Assembly: GCF_000611645.1 (NCBI RefSeq)
Contig: NW_014013234.1
Span: forward strand, 1-28,108
Source: Monoraphidium neglectum
Taxonomy: Eukaryota; Chlorophyta; Chlorophyceae; Sphaeropleales; Selenastraceae
DNA length: 28,108 bases
Direction of reading: 5' to 3'
The notes below the pieces were generated by a model, which saw only the letters and a list, made by a program, of their open reading frames with translations, made no database searches and was not told where the DNA came from. Shown here piece by piece: positions 1 to 15,100 of this stretch (the stretch's first letter is position 1; each line of letters begins with the position of its first letter). The translations under genes were made by a program, and so were the position numbers.

Positions 1-221
1 GGGATTGGGGGGCTTGGGTGTGTGCGCGGGTCAGGTGGGCAGTGGCATCGTGTACCGCGCTGTCAATGAGCCAAGGTGTATGAGAGGGCGGCTGCAGAGA
101 GCGGCACACAGCCGCTTGGAGCTACTTGATGGGTGTGCGGCGAGGGACTCATTCCCTATCAGCAACTGCATCATCAACCTCAAGCGGCAGAGCCCCGTCA
201 CCGCGCTCCACTGCGACCCAC
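1..221 (-). other. Intron 10 of the XPF gene (incomplete)
   Basis: On the minus strand the exon ends with codons for VTLE and is followed by a GTGGGT donor at 221-216. The codons for the GDY residues that normally follow are not found in any frame down to position 1, so the acceptor and last exons are outside the window. Open frames here have no recognisable similarity. Confidence 0.7.
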
Positions 222-5645
<5,424 letters not shown>

Positions 5646-6400
5646 CGTTGTGCTGTGTGCGCCGACGCCGCCAGGTTCTGGATGCACTCCGGTGTGCGCA
5701 AGGCTTTCCATGGCTTTTCACTCATTTTGCATTGTTATCCTGCGGCGACTGAGGCTGTGGCGCGTGATCTCATATTTCAATATTGTAACTCAGGGCATCA
5801 CCGGCCCTGCGCTTACTGCATTGTTCAATTGTGCATACGAATTATGCTATCATAACACCAGTTTGCCGCACTGGCGGCTTTTTTCCAGCTCGTCTGCTTC
5901 CGTGCTGGCCGTGCTGTGCAACCGTATGTGCATTGCAAGCATGAACACCAGCACATCCAAGGCAAACAGGGGGGCAATGCAGCAGTGCGTGGACACAGTA
6001 TATTGTCATGGAAGGCTGTGGACACTCTTAGATTGCTGAGAACCTGGATGGTTTGATTCAGCCTTCGACCTGCTTTTGCGACCACGACATGGTATAGTTG
6101 TGGTGCTGCAAATAAGAAAGGGGCGGGGCACACATGAAGCGCTGAGGACAGCTCCCAGATGGTGCGCCCGGTGCGCGACGCCTTCCTCAACTCAACAACG
6201 TGGGTGGTTTGCCACATTGTTCTCGAGGCAAGGATGACCTACAAAAGAGTGCCAGCAGCAACTGTGCCAAATTGTAAATTACCGCTCCTGTCAGGTGCAG
6301 GCCTTTGCATTTGGGGTGTGACGGCCATCAGCGTTGACACTACAGTGCATGCAACCTGGAATGTGCAAAATGAGGGCTTGGACATAGGAGGCCTGCATGC
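5646..6400. other. Intergenic: XPF 5' region and ISOC 3' flank
   Basis: Between the start of XPF and the stop of the isochorismatase-like gene, both on the minus strand. It is visibly less GC-rich than the coding regions (for example around 5770-5880). No frame shows family motifs and no clear TGTAA signal was seen on the minus strand just after the isochorismatase stop. The XPF promoter and the 3' UTR of the neighbour must share this interval. Confidence 0.6.
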
Positions 6401-8264
6401 TCACACTCGCATCGAAATTCCTGGCAGCTGCAGTATCTCCGGCCGCGGCTCCCTCACAAGTGCACTGACCTCCTTGAACCCCAAGGCCTTGGCATCCTGA
6501 GAAAATCCGGACATTGCGTGCGAAAGTAGATCGGGTTGGTCCAGTAGATTGAAAACAGCAGCAGGGAAAGGAGCGGGGCTTGGGGGCGGTCAGCTCTGGT
6601 GTTCCACTCGATCACCCTTGCCGCAATGGCATCCCAGTCGCACCTTCATGAGCTGGAAGAGGGCCATCTCGCTTGACACGAGAAATGCACCGCTCTGAGC
6701 CATGCGCACCAGGCCTGCCTCTGTGAATGGCATTGGCACAGTGAGCACGGCGCAGCAAGCACGCCTTGTCAAAAAAAGTGCTATCATGAGTTCCGAAGCA
6801 CCCAGGGCCTGTCTGTGGTCCTCTAGGGACCATCACCCAAGCATTTGCATATCCGTCAAGGCCATGACATCCCAATAACATTCATCGCAGCAGTCGTTGG
6901 GAATCACGCCTGCAGATGAGGCGAATGTGTGGCACCACGCAACGGCGCGTCTGGCCCCCTCCCCAACACGCCCTCACCCCTGTCGGTGGTGCGCTGGCTG
7001 CTGACGCCATCTGTCAGCACGTGAACCTCGTAGCCACGCTCAAGCAGGTCCAGGCTTGGGTGTTGATAGAACCAGGGATTGGGCAGGGGGTGCAGGTCAA
7101 GGCTCGCTCAAGCTGCATTGTCAAGAATAGCATGCGAGCTTGTGGTGACATGTCGCAGTGCAAGGCACGATGACAGCCAGCATGCGAGGTAATAAGCTGG
7201 CTATGCGCAGGCGCAAGACTATAATCACCTGGTCTGCAGCACACACACGTGGGTCTCTATACCACAGATGAGCAGCTGCTTGATTGCTGTGTTCGTTGTC
7301 AGGAAATCCTGCGTTGGTCAGGCACAGGCGTGACTCCTCGGCAGACCAGCAGCGCTAGGCATCATGGAAATATTCCCTGTCTCAGCCACCGTTTGACCGC
7401 CTGCAAGGTCAGATGACGCCTTGATGTGCACCCACAGCTTGCACACCCCCTAATGCTGGCCCCTTTGGCTGCTCACGTCGACCTCCGGCGTCAGCATGCT
7501 GAAGAGCGTCTTGGCCACCACTGGTGCTGCAGGGGGCAGCACCTCCTTCAGCTCGGACACAGTGGCCCCCAGCTTGCTGGGGTACTGCTCCGTGACAACG
7601 ACTGAGGGTAGGCATGGAAAAATACGTGGTCAACTTTGAGAAGGACCTGGATCTAGCGAATGGAATTTGGGGGGCTACAGGCTTCCAGAGCCATGCAACC
7701 GGCTGCACGCAACATCCGTGTATGACAGCAAACCCTCAACCTTGCCCCCCTCCGTGTCTTACAACGCACGCGCATGAAGTCACACACACACACATACATA
7801 CACACACAACCATCATGTATAAGCGCTTGCCGCACCTGGAAGGCCGATGACATTGGCGCCACGCACCTGTCAGCGGCACCAGGGAAGCAGCGGCAGCTGT
7901 TGGGGTCAATGTGCACAGTTGGTGCAGCATGCGACACGCCCCAGCCACCCAGCTGCTCACCATCCGTCGTGCCGTGTCTATAACCTGTGTAGCAGACGGG
8001 GAAGAAGGGTGGTTTCTGCAAACTGTGTTGCCAACGAACATGCTGCGGTGTCATGGCTCACACCACGTTGGTCTCCACGCATTCCCGCGTGCGGAGAGCA
8101 ATAGAGTCCACGCGGTAACATGGAAGCAGGTACCCAGCACCCAAGCCTACCGCTGGGAAGCCGCTGATGACGGGGCGGAAGCGCTCCTGGATGTCGCAGA
8201 CAAGCAGGGCTGTTGAGTTGGCGCTCAGGTTGCCCAGCGCCGCGCGTGCAGCAAGCGCGGCCAT
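6401..8264 (-). CDS. Isochorismatase-like cysteine hydrolase, ISOC1/ISOC2 type
   Basis: Eight minus-strand exons with fully consistent phases: 8264-8151, 7984-7961, 7835-7811, 7601-7477, 7308-7229, 7054-6978, 6720-6644, 6496-6401 (618 nt, 205 aa, the usual ISOC2 length). The joined protein follows the ISOC family from end to end: STALLVCDIQERFRPVISGFP, VVTEQYPSKLGATVSEL, AKTLFSML, LLICGIETHVCVLQT, GYEVHVLTDGVSS, RMAQSGAFLVSSEMALFQL, GFKEVSALVREP. The family triad is present as D24, K85 and C118, so a functional hydrolase fold is likely; the substrate of eukaryotic ISOC proteins is not established. Exons 2 and 3 are only 24 and 25 nt but restore the helix before VVTEQYP. The first exon's frame is open upstream to about 8520, so a longer N-terminus (organelle leader) cannot be excluded. 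Located back to back with YbeY-HAD. Confidence 0.93.
7781..7810 (+). repeat. (CA)n microsatellite at a splice donor
   Basis: CA repeat with CATA interruptions in the third intron of the isochorismatase-like gene. On the minus strand the repeat begins immediately after the 25-nt exon, so the donor itself (GTTGTGTGTG) is made of repeat sequence. Confidence 0.8.
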
Positions 8265-8839
8265 TTTGCCTGCTTGTGGAGTGTCGATTCCGCTTGATTT
8301 GCTGAGCCACAGCTGCCGTGCACTTAGTGTGTTGATACAAATTGTAGCTGACTGCTGCGTTGCTGATGTGAGCCCTGCTATCGCCCCCAGTGTTGGCGTG
8401 AAAGCGCACTGCAGCACAAGCAGCGCACAGGGGTCGCAGCAGGCGCACGACTGAAGAGCAGATACGCAACGAATGGTCGTTGTATACGTGATATACTGCG
8501 CCACGCGCGTGCCTAGGCGCATAAATATTGCGGTCGCGCTTGGAAAGGGGTCCTAATCTTGGTTTACGAGAGTCCAAGAACGTCCACTACAACAGATAAC
8601 AGCGTATCACTCGTAAGCTCATCGTGATGTTCCGTGCCGGTACCACATGCACCCTTCTGGCCGTCTCACCCGCGCTAGTGACACCCAACCGACCCACCCC
8701 TCAGACCTCCTCAACGCTTGCCTTAAAGAGAACGTCATAATGATGGAATCCACAAGACGCATGTGTGTGCACTCTACAGTCTCCTGTAAGCCTGCAGCGA
8801 ATCCTATATACCAGCTGCCGGTGCCTTTACACGAATTCG
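8265..8839. promoter_or_regulatory. Divergent promoter interval between isochorismatase-like gene and YbeY-HAD
   Basis: 575 bp separate two head-to-head start codons, so regulatory sequence for both genes should lie here. The interval contains AT-rich islands at 8461-8540 (including ATAAATATT near 8520). The frame of the minus gene is open through part of it. No convincing separate gene was seen. Confidence 0.5.
8805..8810 (+). promoter_or_regulatory. TATATA element upstream of YbeY-HAD
   Basis: A TATATA hexamer 30 nt upstream of the ATG at 8840. If it is a TATA box the transcript would begin almost at that ATG, which would imply a very short leader or a downstream start. Only the sequence match is seen. 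Confidence 0.25.
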
Positions 8840-11462
8840 ATGCTGCGTGGCATCCAAAGGGCCGGAATTAACGGTCTGCCGATAGCGGGAAGACGTGGCT
8901 GGCCACTGACCACCGTGCCCCTTGATGTTGCCGGCACGGTGCAGCGGTCGCCGGCCTGGCGCATCAGAGGAGCGCGGGCGTTAGCGCTCCTTGCCGCAGC
9001 GCATGTACAACATTGTTGTGCAGGGAAAAGCAGTAGGCTTTCAGTCATTGCGGCCGCAGCGTCGACAGGCCCGGAGCCGCCGGCTGGCGGCGCATCGGGC
9101 CTGCCGTTTGCGCTGTCGCGCCCGTGGAAGCCGCTGCGCTTCCCCTGGGGCCGGCGGCTGTCTGGGGTGCGGCCGTCCGACATGCAGGTGGAGGTCGACG
9201 CACTACTGGAGGGCAGCCCCTCAGGTCCCGGGCTGGCGGCGCCCGCCCTGGAGGCCCTCCTGCAGCGTGCGCAGGCCGACTGCGCCGCAGTTGTGCCGCT
9301 TGCGCTGGCCGCCAAGAAGGCACGCCGCCCGCGCTGGCCGCTTCCCGCGCTGGCTGCTGTCAGCCTTGTACTCTGCGATGACTCCTACATCCGCGGCCTC
9401 AACGCGGCTCACCGGGGCAAGGACGCGGCCACCGATGTGCTCTCTTTCGAGGTTCCTGACGAGCCAGGGGAGGTGCCGCCGCCTGTGAAGCTGCTGGGGG
9501 ACCTGGTGGTGTCGCTTGACACGGCGGCGCGGCAGGCGGCGGAGCGCGGGTGCGCCTCGCTTTGAGGATGCCCAAACCAGTTTGTGGGGCTCCAGAATGG
9601 CTGAAGGGATGGGAGTACTGTGCTCGGCACAGCAACATCGCGTGGTCTCTGGCGTGCTTACCCTCACCGCCATGAGGGGTAGGATGAGGGCACATGCTTG
9701 GGAAATGAATGGGAGCTAAGTATTTGGCCCTCTGGCAAGATTCGAAACCCACCAGTACGTCCTGCGTCTGCAATGGTAGGCTGATGCATCCCCTCCCCCC
9801 GCCCCGCACCTGGCGGTGACGCCCCCTCCGGCTGCGCGTGCGCCCACCGCAGCCACTCCCTGGATGACGAGCTGCGTATACTGCTGGTGCACGGCTGCCT
9901 GCACCTGGCGGGCCTCGACCACGAGCAGGGCGGCGAGCAGCTGCGCGACATGGCGGACGCAGAGGCCGGAATACTGGCCGCCCTGGGGTGGGAAGGGCAG
10001 GGCCTCATCGAGGCGGCTGGCAGCCTGGCCGCCGAGGAGGACGAGGAGGAACAGGAGGGAGATGGCAGCGCCGACAGCAGCAGCACCACAGGCGGCAGCA
10101 GTGATGATGGCAAGGACGACCGCGGTGACAGCGACGACAGCCTCAGGGCGGCCAGCGGATCGCAGGCTTCCGCATCATCGGCCTACAACACAGACAGCAT
10201 TATAACGCGCACTGGCGGGTGAGCGCGGTGGGTTGTTTGTACGGGTGCTTTGTTTAAATTTGGTTGCAGCCCACTTGTCGTCCCCCAGGCCGTGTTCGGT
10301 TTTCTGCTTGACAAAGTGGTTTCTTTGGCTGGCATGCCCTCTCACCTGCAGTGCTCTCACGTTGGTATCCTACCCCACCACCCCCTCGCACAAACCAAAT
10401 GATCACATGTCATTGATCGATCCTTCCAGCTTCCGTTCCAGCTCAGTGCAGCTGGTAGCCATCGACATGGACGGCACGCTGCTGGACTCGCGCTCCAGGA
10501 TCCTGCCATCCTCAGCAGCAGCCGTCCGCGCAGCACTGGACCGCGGCGTGCGCATCGTCCTGGCTACGGGCAAGGCGCGCCCCGCGGCGTTGGCGGCGTG
10601 CAGGGAAGCGGGCCTTGCAGGCGACGGCCTGCTGGTGTCGACGCGCGGCCCGGGGGTGTTCCTTCAGGGCCTCGCAGTGCACGGCCGCGACGGGACACAG
10701 CTCAGCGATGCCGCATTGCCGGGGGCCGTCGTGGCGCATGCCTTTGACTGGGCGTCTGCCTCCAATGTCTCGTGCGTCGCGTTTCTGGGCGACGAGTGTG
10801 CGACGCTGCGGCTGACTCCCGAGCTGGAGGAGCTGCATGCGCGCTACTACGAGCCGCTGGCGCGTGTCATGCCCAGCCTGGAAGTTCTGCTGGGTGGGGC
10901 TCCTGTGCGCAAGCTCCTGTTCATGGCCGACGAGGCACGCGTGGCCCGGGAGATTGCGCCCCACTGGGCGGCACTGCTGGGGGACAGCGGCGGCGGCGGT
11001 TTGGGCGGCGCCGAGGTGATGCAGGCGGTGCCGACGATGCTGGAGGTGGTGCCGGAGGGTGTGAACAAGTGGGCAGGGCTGCGAGTGCTCCTGGGCCACC
11101 TCGGGCTGGCAGCGCAGGACCTCATGGCCATTGGCGACGGTGGCAACGACGCAGGTGCGGAAAGGGACGGTCTCAAGCCCTGGGCTTCACGCGGCGCGAT
11201 GCATGGCAACCAGCTGCCTGCCCGGGCGCCAGCCACATCGTGCACGTCAGCGCCGATTGCGGCAGCCCACACCATACGGTCTCACTGTTGGAATTGTGCT
11301 GCAATTCTTACCCCACACAAACTTGCAGAGATGGTGCGCCATGCGGGCGTGGGTGTGGCGATGGCAAACGCAGTGCCCGAGACAGTGGCGGCCGCATCGG
11401 TTGTGGTGGGGAGCAACGACGAGGGTGGCGTGGCAGAGGCGCTGGAGCGATTTGTGCTCTGA
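8840..11462 (+). CDS. YBEY: Organellar YbeY endoribonuclease fused to Cof-type HAD phosphatase
   Basis: Four exons in phase: 8840-9549, 9853-10218, 10442-11154, 11329-11462; 640 aa. Residues 1 to about 75 are Arg/Ala-rich, like a chloroplast or mitochondrial transit peptide. The YbeY domain follows: VSLVLCDDSYIRGLN, ATDVLSFE (about 198-204), LLGDLVVSLDTA, and the zinc site HGCLHLAGLDH with H250, H254 and H260. YbeY is a metal-dependent endoribonuclease of rRNA maturation. A Glu/Ser/Asp-rich linker (about 290-355) leads to a HAD domain: AIDMDGTLL (D367, D369), ATGKARPAA, GVNKWAGL (K568), IGDGGNDA (D591, D595). The same YbeY-HAD order is known in land-plant chloroplast YBEY. The GTG at 8765 lies in the same open frame, but 8840 is its first ATG. 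Exon 3 may begin at 10430 instead of 10442; both acceptors keep frame. A TGTAA signal follows the stop by 22 nt. Confidence 0.93.
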
Positions 11463-11483
11463 TTGTATTGGATTTGGTCCTGA

Positions 11484-11488
11484 TGTAA
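11484..11488 (+). terminator. TGTAA poly(A) signal of YbeY-HAD
   Basis: TGTAA, the standard polyadenylation signal of chlorophyte algae, lies 22 nt after the stop codon. The short distance implies a very short 3' UTR if it is used. Confidence 0.5.
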
Positions 11489-11767
11489 ACACACATCCTC
11501 ATATTCCAGACCAGCCACGCTTGGTCGGCACTTCAGCGGATGCGTCATGTGCCAGGTCGCCAACCGTTGCGCGGTCTGCCCAGGGTGTGCCCTTGCCGCG
11601 CTCGGGTCCTCAAGATCATCAGCGCCATTGCATCAAGTACGAAGTTCCTGCTTAATCACTTCACATACGTACTCGACAAATTTCATCGTGTTGATCTAGA
11701 TCGCCATCGAGCCCTCCCCTCGTCCTACTTCGCAACGCGTTCTTGTCAAACCAGCTGGCACGACTTA

Positions 11768-13568
11768 ATGGCGCTTCGAAGCCGGCTACTGCTCCAGCGC
11801 GCATTGTATTTGCAGCACGCGGCCAGGGCAGGTGCGTCTCTGGCTGATAGAAATGCGCAGTGCAAACCAAGGTTAGGCACAGGGTGGTCAACGCTGCAGG
11901 CCCTCGCGCCGCTTCATGCAGGTGCACCGCACGCAGCGGCGCGCCATGCGACATGTTCAGTGGCAGTCGGTGTGCTGGAGATGGGCACATCAGGCGCCAG
12001 CCGGATCAGCCTGGCTGACCTGGTGAGGAGGGCTTTGCCGTGAGCGGGGATTCAAAGCCGTGTTGTTGCCGCTTGGCAGTGGCGCAGAGTCGCGTGCATT
12101 GCGTGACGCAACACCGCCCCTTGCCGCCTGGTGCGCACTGCGCAGTCGCTGTCCCTGCAGCTGGGAGTGGCGGCAAGATTTCTGAGCAACTCCAGTGGCA
12201 GCCAGCAGCAGCAGCAGCAGCAGCAGCCGAAGGACCCAGCCAGCAAACCCAAGGAAGAGGTGCGCGGCCGCACCTGCTTTTGCGGCACTAAAGCAGAGCT
12301 CACTTGTTGCCACGTGCCCCTGTGCATTGCCTGGCAGCGAGACAGCCATCGTTACTGGAGCGTGAGCGCAAGCAGGGGCCGCTCATCTCTTAAAGAATTG
12401 TACGCTCAACCTATGCGGCGTCGCCCCCAGAGGTTTGACTCGTTGGAGCTGACTGATGAGAAGATCAACGCCATCACAGACAAGATCCCACAGCGGCCCG
12501 TTGGCGTGGTGGAGGGCACCAGCTACACCGCAATAATCCTTGCAGCATTTGGGGTGGGCGTCGGGGTGCAGCGCATGTGAGGGGAGGGATGGATGGCATG
12601 ACAGCAGCCGTGGCACCCTACCCGCGTCCACTGCTTTGTGGCCAGCATCTGCTGGATTGATTGCGGTCGAGACCTTGCGCCATGCGTTCCTGATCGCCAC
12701 AGCAATCATCCTTCCAGCCGCCAGCCAGCCTCAAGAGCACACCTCTGCCGCCCCGTCCCACTGCCAGTGCCTGGCTTACTTTGTGTACAACTTTGTGGTC
12801 ACTCTGGTGCTGGAGCCAGTGCAGCAGCAGTGCTTCAACGCGGCCCTGGACAAGCTGCGAGCTGACCCGCGCATTACAGTGCGCCTTGGCAGCTCCATCA
12901 CTGGTGAAGGGGGGGGGGGCACCATGCGGGAGCTGCTTGGTAGAAGGGCTGATTGTAATTGTACAGTGTGGGGATGAGGCAGAGTGAAGTTGGCCACTAG
13001 CGCGGCAATGGCTTCAGGTGGGGATTTTTGAAACTGGCCAAAGACCAACACACACACACAAACACACACACACACACACGCACGCACGCACGCACGCGCA
13101 TACACGCACACACACACAGGTTACGGCCAGGAGACGCACAACCGCTCTGCGCGTCAGACTATCCCCCATCAGGTCTACAAAGACCAGGAGGGTCGGGAGC
13201 ACGTGCGGGTGAGCCTGCACGGCTCTGGCGCTGGAATGGGCTACTCAAGTCTGCACTGGGCTGGGTTCTTCCCAACCCTCAACGTCGTTCCTCTGCTAAG
13301 GAGCTGGCAGCATGTGATTGGTTGCTGCATTTTCCTTGACCCAGGCCTGCCACTTCCATTTTGTACACCAGCCGCCGCTTGCTCTGACATTTCGACCCTA
13401 TCCAAATCGCAGCTCCAGTTCCACATGCGTGGCCCCGGGGGCAGCGCGCTGGTTAACGCGGACATGTACAAGGCTGACGGCGGGGCCTGGGACTACTCCT
13501 ACCTCATTGTGGACGTGGCCGCGGGGGGCACCCCGCCGCAGCGGCTCAACATCGTCATGCCGCGGTGA
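11768..13568 (+). CDS. TIM21: TIM21, mitochondrial inner-membrane translocase subunit
   Basis: TIM21 links the TOM and TIM23 complexes and helps sort presequence proteins into the inner membrane. Well-supported exons: to 12259 (starting near 12136 or 12151), 12431-12553, 12768-12903, 13120-13208, 13413-13568, phases agreeing. Joined motifs follow plant TIM21: EGTSYTAIILAAFG running into LAYFVYNFVV (membrane span), EPVQQQCFNAALDKLRADPR, GYGQETHNRSARQTIP, LQFHMRGPGGSALVNADMY, YSYLIVDVAAGG. The 5' end is less certain. An ATG at 11768 opens a short Arg/Leu/Ala-rich leader (to 11831, phase 1) suitable as a mitochondrial presequence, but joining it in frame needs another small exon; 11994-12022 (29 nt, CAG acceptor and GTGAGG donor) fits the phase and is a guess. 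Exon 2 has a Q8 run followed by PKDPASKPKEE. A TGTAA signal follows at 13661. Confidence 0.87.
12200..12228 (+). repeat. (AGC)n tract coding polyglutamine in TIM21
   Basis: Eight CAG/AGC units encode Q8 just after the presumed presequence and before the transmembrane segment. Here the CAG strand is the plus strand. Confidence 0.85.
13048..13118 (+). repeat. (CA)n/(CGCA)n microsatellite in TIM21 intron
   Basis: About 70 bp of CACA and GCAC repeats filling the end of the intron between exons 12768-12903 and 13120-13208. The last repeat units form the CACAG acceptor itself. Confidence 0.9.
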
Positions 13569-13660
13569 CAAAGAGGCCGGCAGCCGCACAGAAAGCCCGA
13601 GGCCGCTGGGACTGCCTCTGCAGGCTTGGTTGGCCACGGGCTGGACTTGACCGGCTCGTG

Positions 13661-13665
13661 TGTAA
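13661..13665 (+). terminator. TGTAA poly(A) signal of TIM21
   Basis: TGTAA 93 nt after the TIM21 stop codon. A second TGTAA occurs near 13788. Confidence 0.5.
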
Positions 13666-14138
13666 TACAGACAGCATGCCTTGCGTGGTGGTGCTGCACA
13701 TCGCAGCTGCGGCGCCCAGCATGTGGGAGTGCCGGGGCACGGACAAGCCTCATCCGCTTGGGCTGTTGCCTGGTGAGAAATGCGATCTGTAATCGCAAGG
13801 CTGGTCTTACCGTGGCAGCCATTGTCAAAGTAGCCCAACCAATGCAAGGGCACCCTCTGATCTGTGGTGGCAACCAAGCAAGTCCCTGCACACCTCCGCG
13901 CCGCTCTACCTGAGATGGTTCGCAAACTTATGGTGGCCCCTCGCCTTCATGCTTAGCTCTGCTCCAGATGGCACATACACAGCGCAGGCGCCTTGCGATG
14001 GGTGGGCTGTGCAGCTGGTGGTAGTGAAAAACGTGGCATGTGGCCAGGTGTGCTTTGCTGCAGGGCTTCGTACGCTGTCTTTGGTCCTGCATTATCAATA
14101 TACAGTGCTGCTCATGTCCACAGCATGACGGGGATGAC

Positions 14139-14140
<2 letters not shown>

Positions 14141-14226
<86 letters not shown>
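14141..14226 (+). repeat. Long pure (GCT/CAG)28 array
   Basis: About 28 uninterrupted GCT units. It would read as polyleucine on the plus strand and as polyQ or polySer on the minus strand, but no conserved coding sequence flanks it in any frame, so no coding role can be assigned. Confidence 0.95.
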
Positions 14227-14227
<1 letters not shown>

Positions 14228-14283
14228 GCTCTGCACAACAACGCTCTGTCTGCATCACTTCTTGTTGCCTGCTACGCTTGGCG

Positions 14284-14471
14284 TAGCAGGCGCAATGATG
14301 GGTGATCTTACAAAGTTCCTGTGCATTGCGCGTCACCTTGACGTAGCTGCAAACGGCCACCTTGTCGCTCTCCAAGGCTGGCCAAGACAGTTAGTCATAG
14401 GCAATGGTGGAGTGACGGATCGGGGTCTATACATCAGCTTGCAGGCCAAGATGTTAGCAAACACCAAATGA
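14284..14471 (+). pseudogene. Possible metallophosphoesterase exon or remnant
   Basis: The open frame after the CTG array reads ARHLDVAANGHLVALQGW followed by PRQLVIGNGGVTDRG. This resembles the NGH/GH-L-ALQ and VVGNGG motifs near the C-terminus of calcineurin-like metallophosphoesterases. The frame closes at 14471, and the upstream metal-binding motifs (DxH, GDxxD, GNHD/E) were not found between 13569 and 14284. It is either one exon of a gene with other exons I missed, or a decayed fragment. The call rests on two short motif resemblances only. Confidence 0.25.
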
Positions 14472-15100
14472 CGGGGTTGAAGCCTTGGTGAGCAAGACAC
14501 ACTGCATTTTGCCAACTTGCACGACCTTGTTGCTGCATGTGTTTGTCCACCTGCTGGCGGCACCGAGCGACACCACAGCTGTCTGAGGCAGGCGCGGTCC
14601 CATTTCGACCAGAAGAAGTTCAGAGGCACACAAACATCACTCCAGATAGGGTCAACTGCTGCTGGGTTGACACGCCAGCTGGGCTAGCGAGCCATGGCAC
14701 CAGGCACAATTGATTGGACGACACAGCTCTGCACTTTGTGGGCACTGGCGAGGCGCTTCGCAAGATTTTGTGACGCATGTCGTTGGCGAGACCCCATCCT
14801 CTTGGCGGAGGGTCACCACCAACCAATGCCCCGCGAGGGCGGGCAGGGTGTGAAGGAGCCTCCAAACAATCGGCCGTGTTCAGTGCCGGACAGCATGTGC
14901 ATAAGTAGGTGCCCAGCGGCTGGCATTCTGCTTCCCCTTCCCGGGTATCCTCAAGCACCCTCCGGCGCCGCCGGCAGCCTCGAGAGGCTGGTGGGTGCCG
15001 GGAACTGTTCAACAGCCTGACATCCAAGCGAGCCATTCAGCTCCTGACTGACTGCAGCCACCCCAGCTGGGGGTGCCCAATTATCACTGTGGGGTTCTTG

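Noticed and set aside
10233..10441. HAD phosphatase as a separate gene with its own upstream start near 10233-10400
   Set aside because: The preceding YbeY exon ends at a strong GTGAGC donor whose phase fits the HAD exon acceptor, and the same fusion is known in plants.
13018..13339. Plus-strand frames with His/Thr repeats over the CA microsatellite
   Set aside because: They run through the intron repeat; the TIM21 splice model explains the flanking sequence.
14040..14471. Polyleucine-containing 143-codon frame as a membrane protein
   Set aside because: The leucine run is only the CTG array; no start or conserved upstream sequence supports one continuous protein. Only the part after 14284 is kept as a weak candidate.
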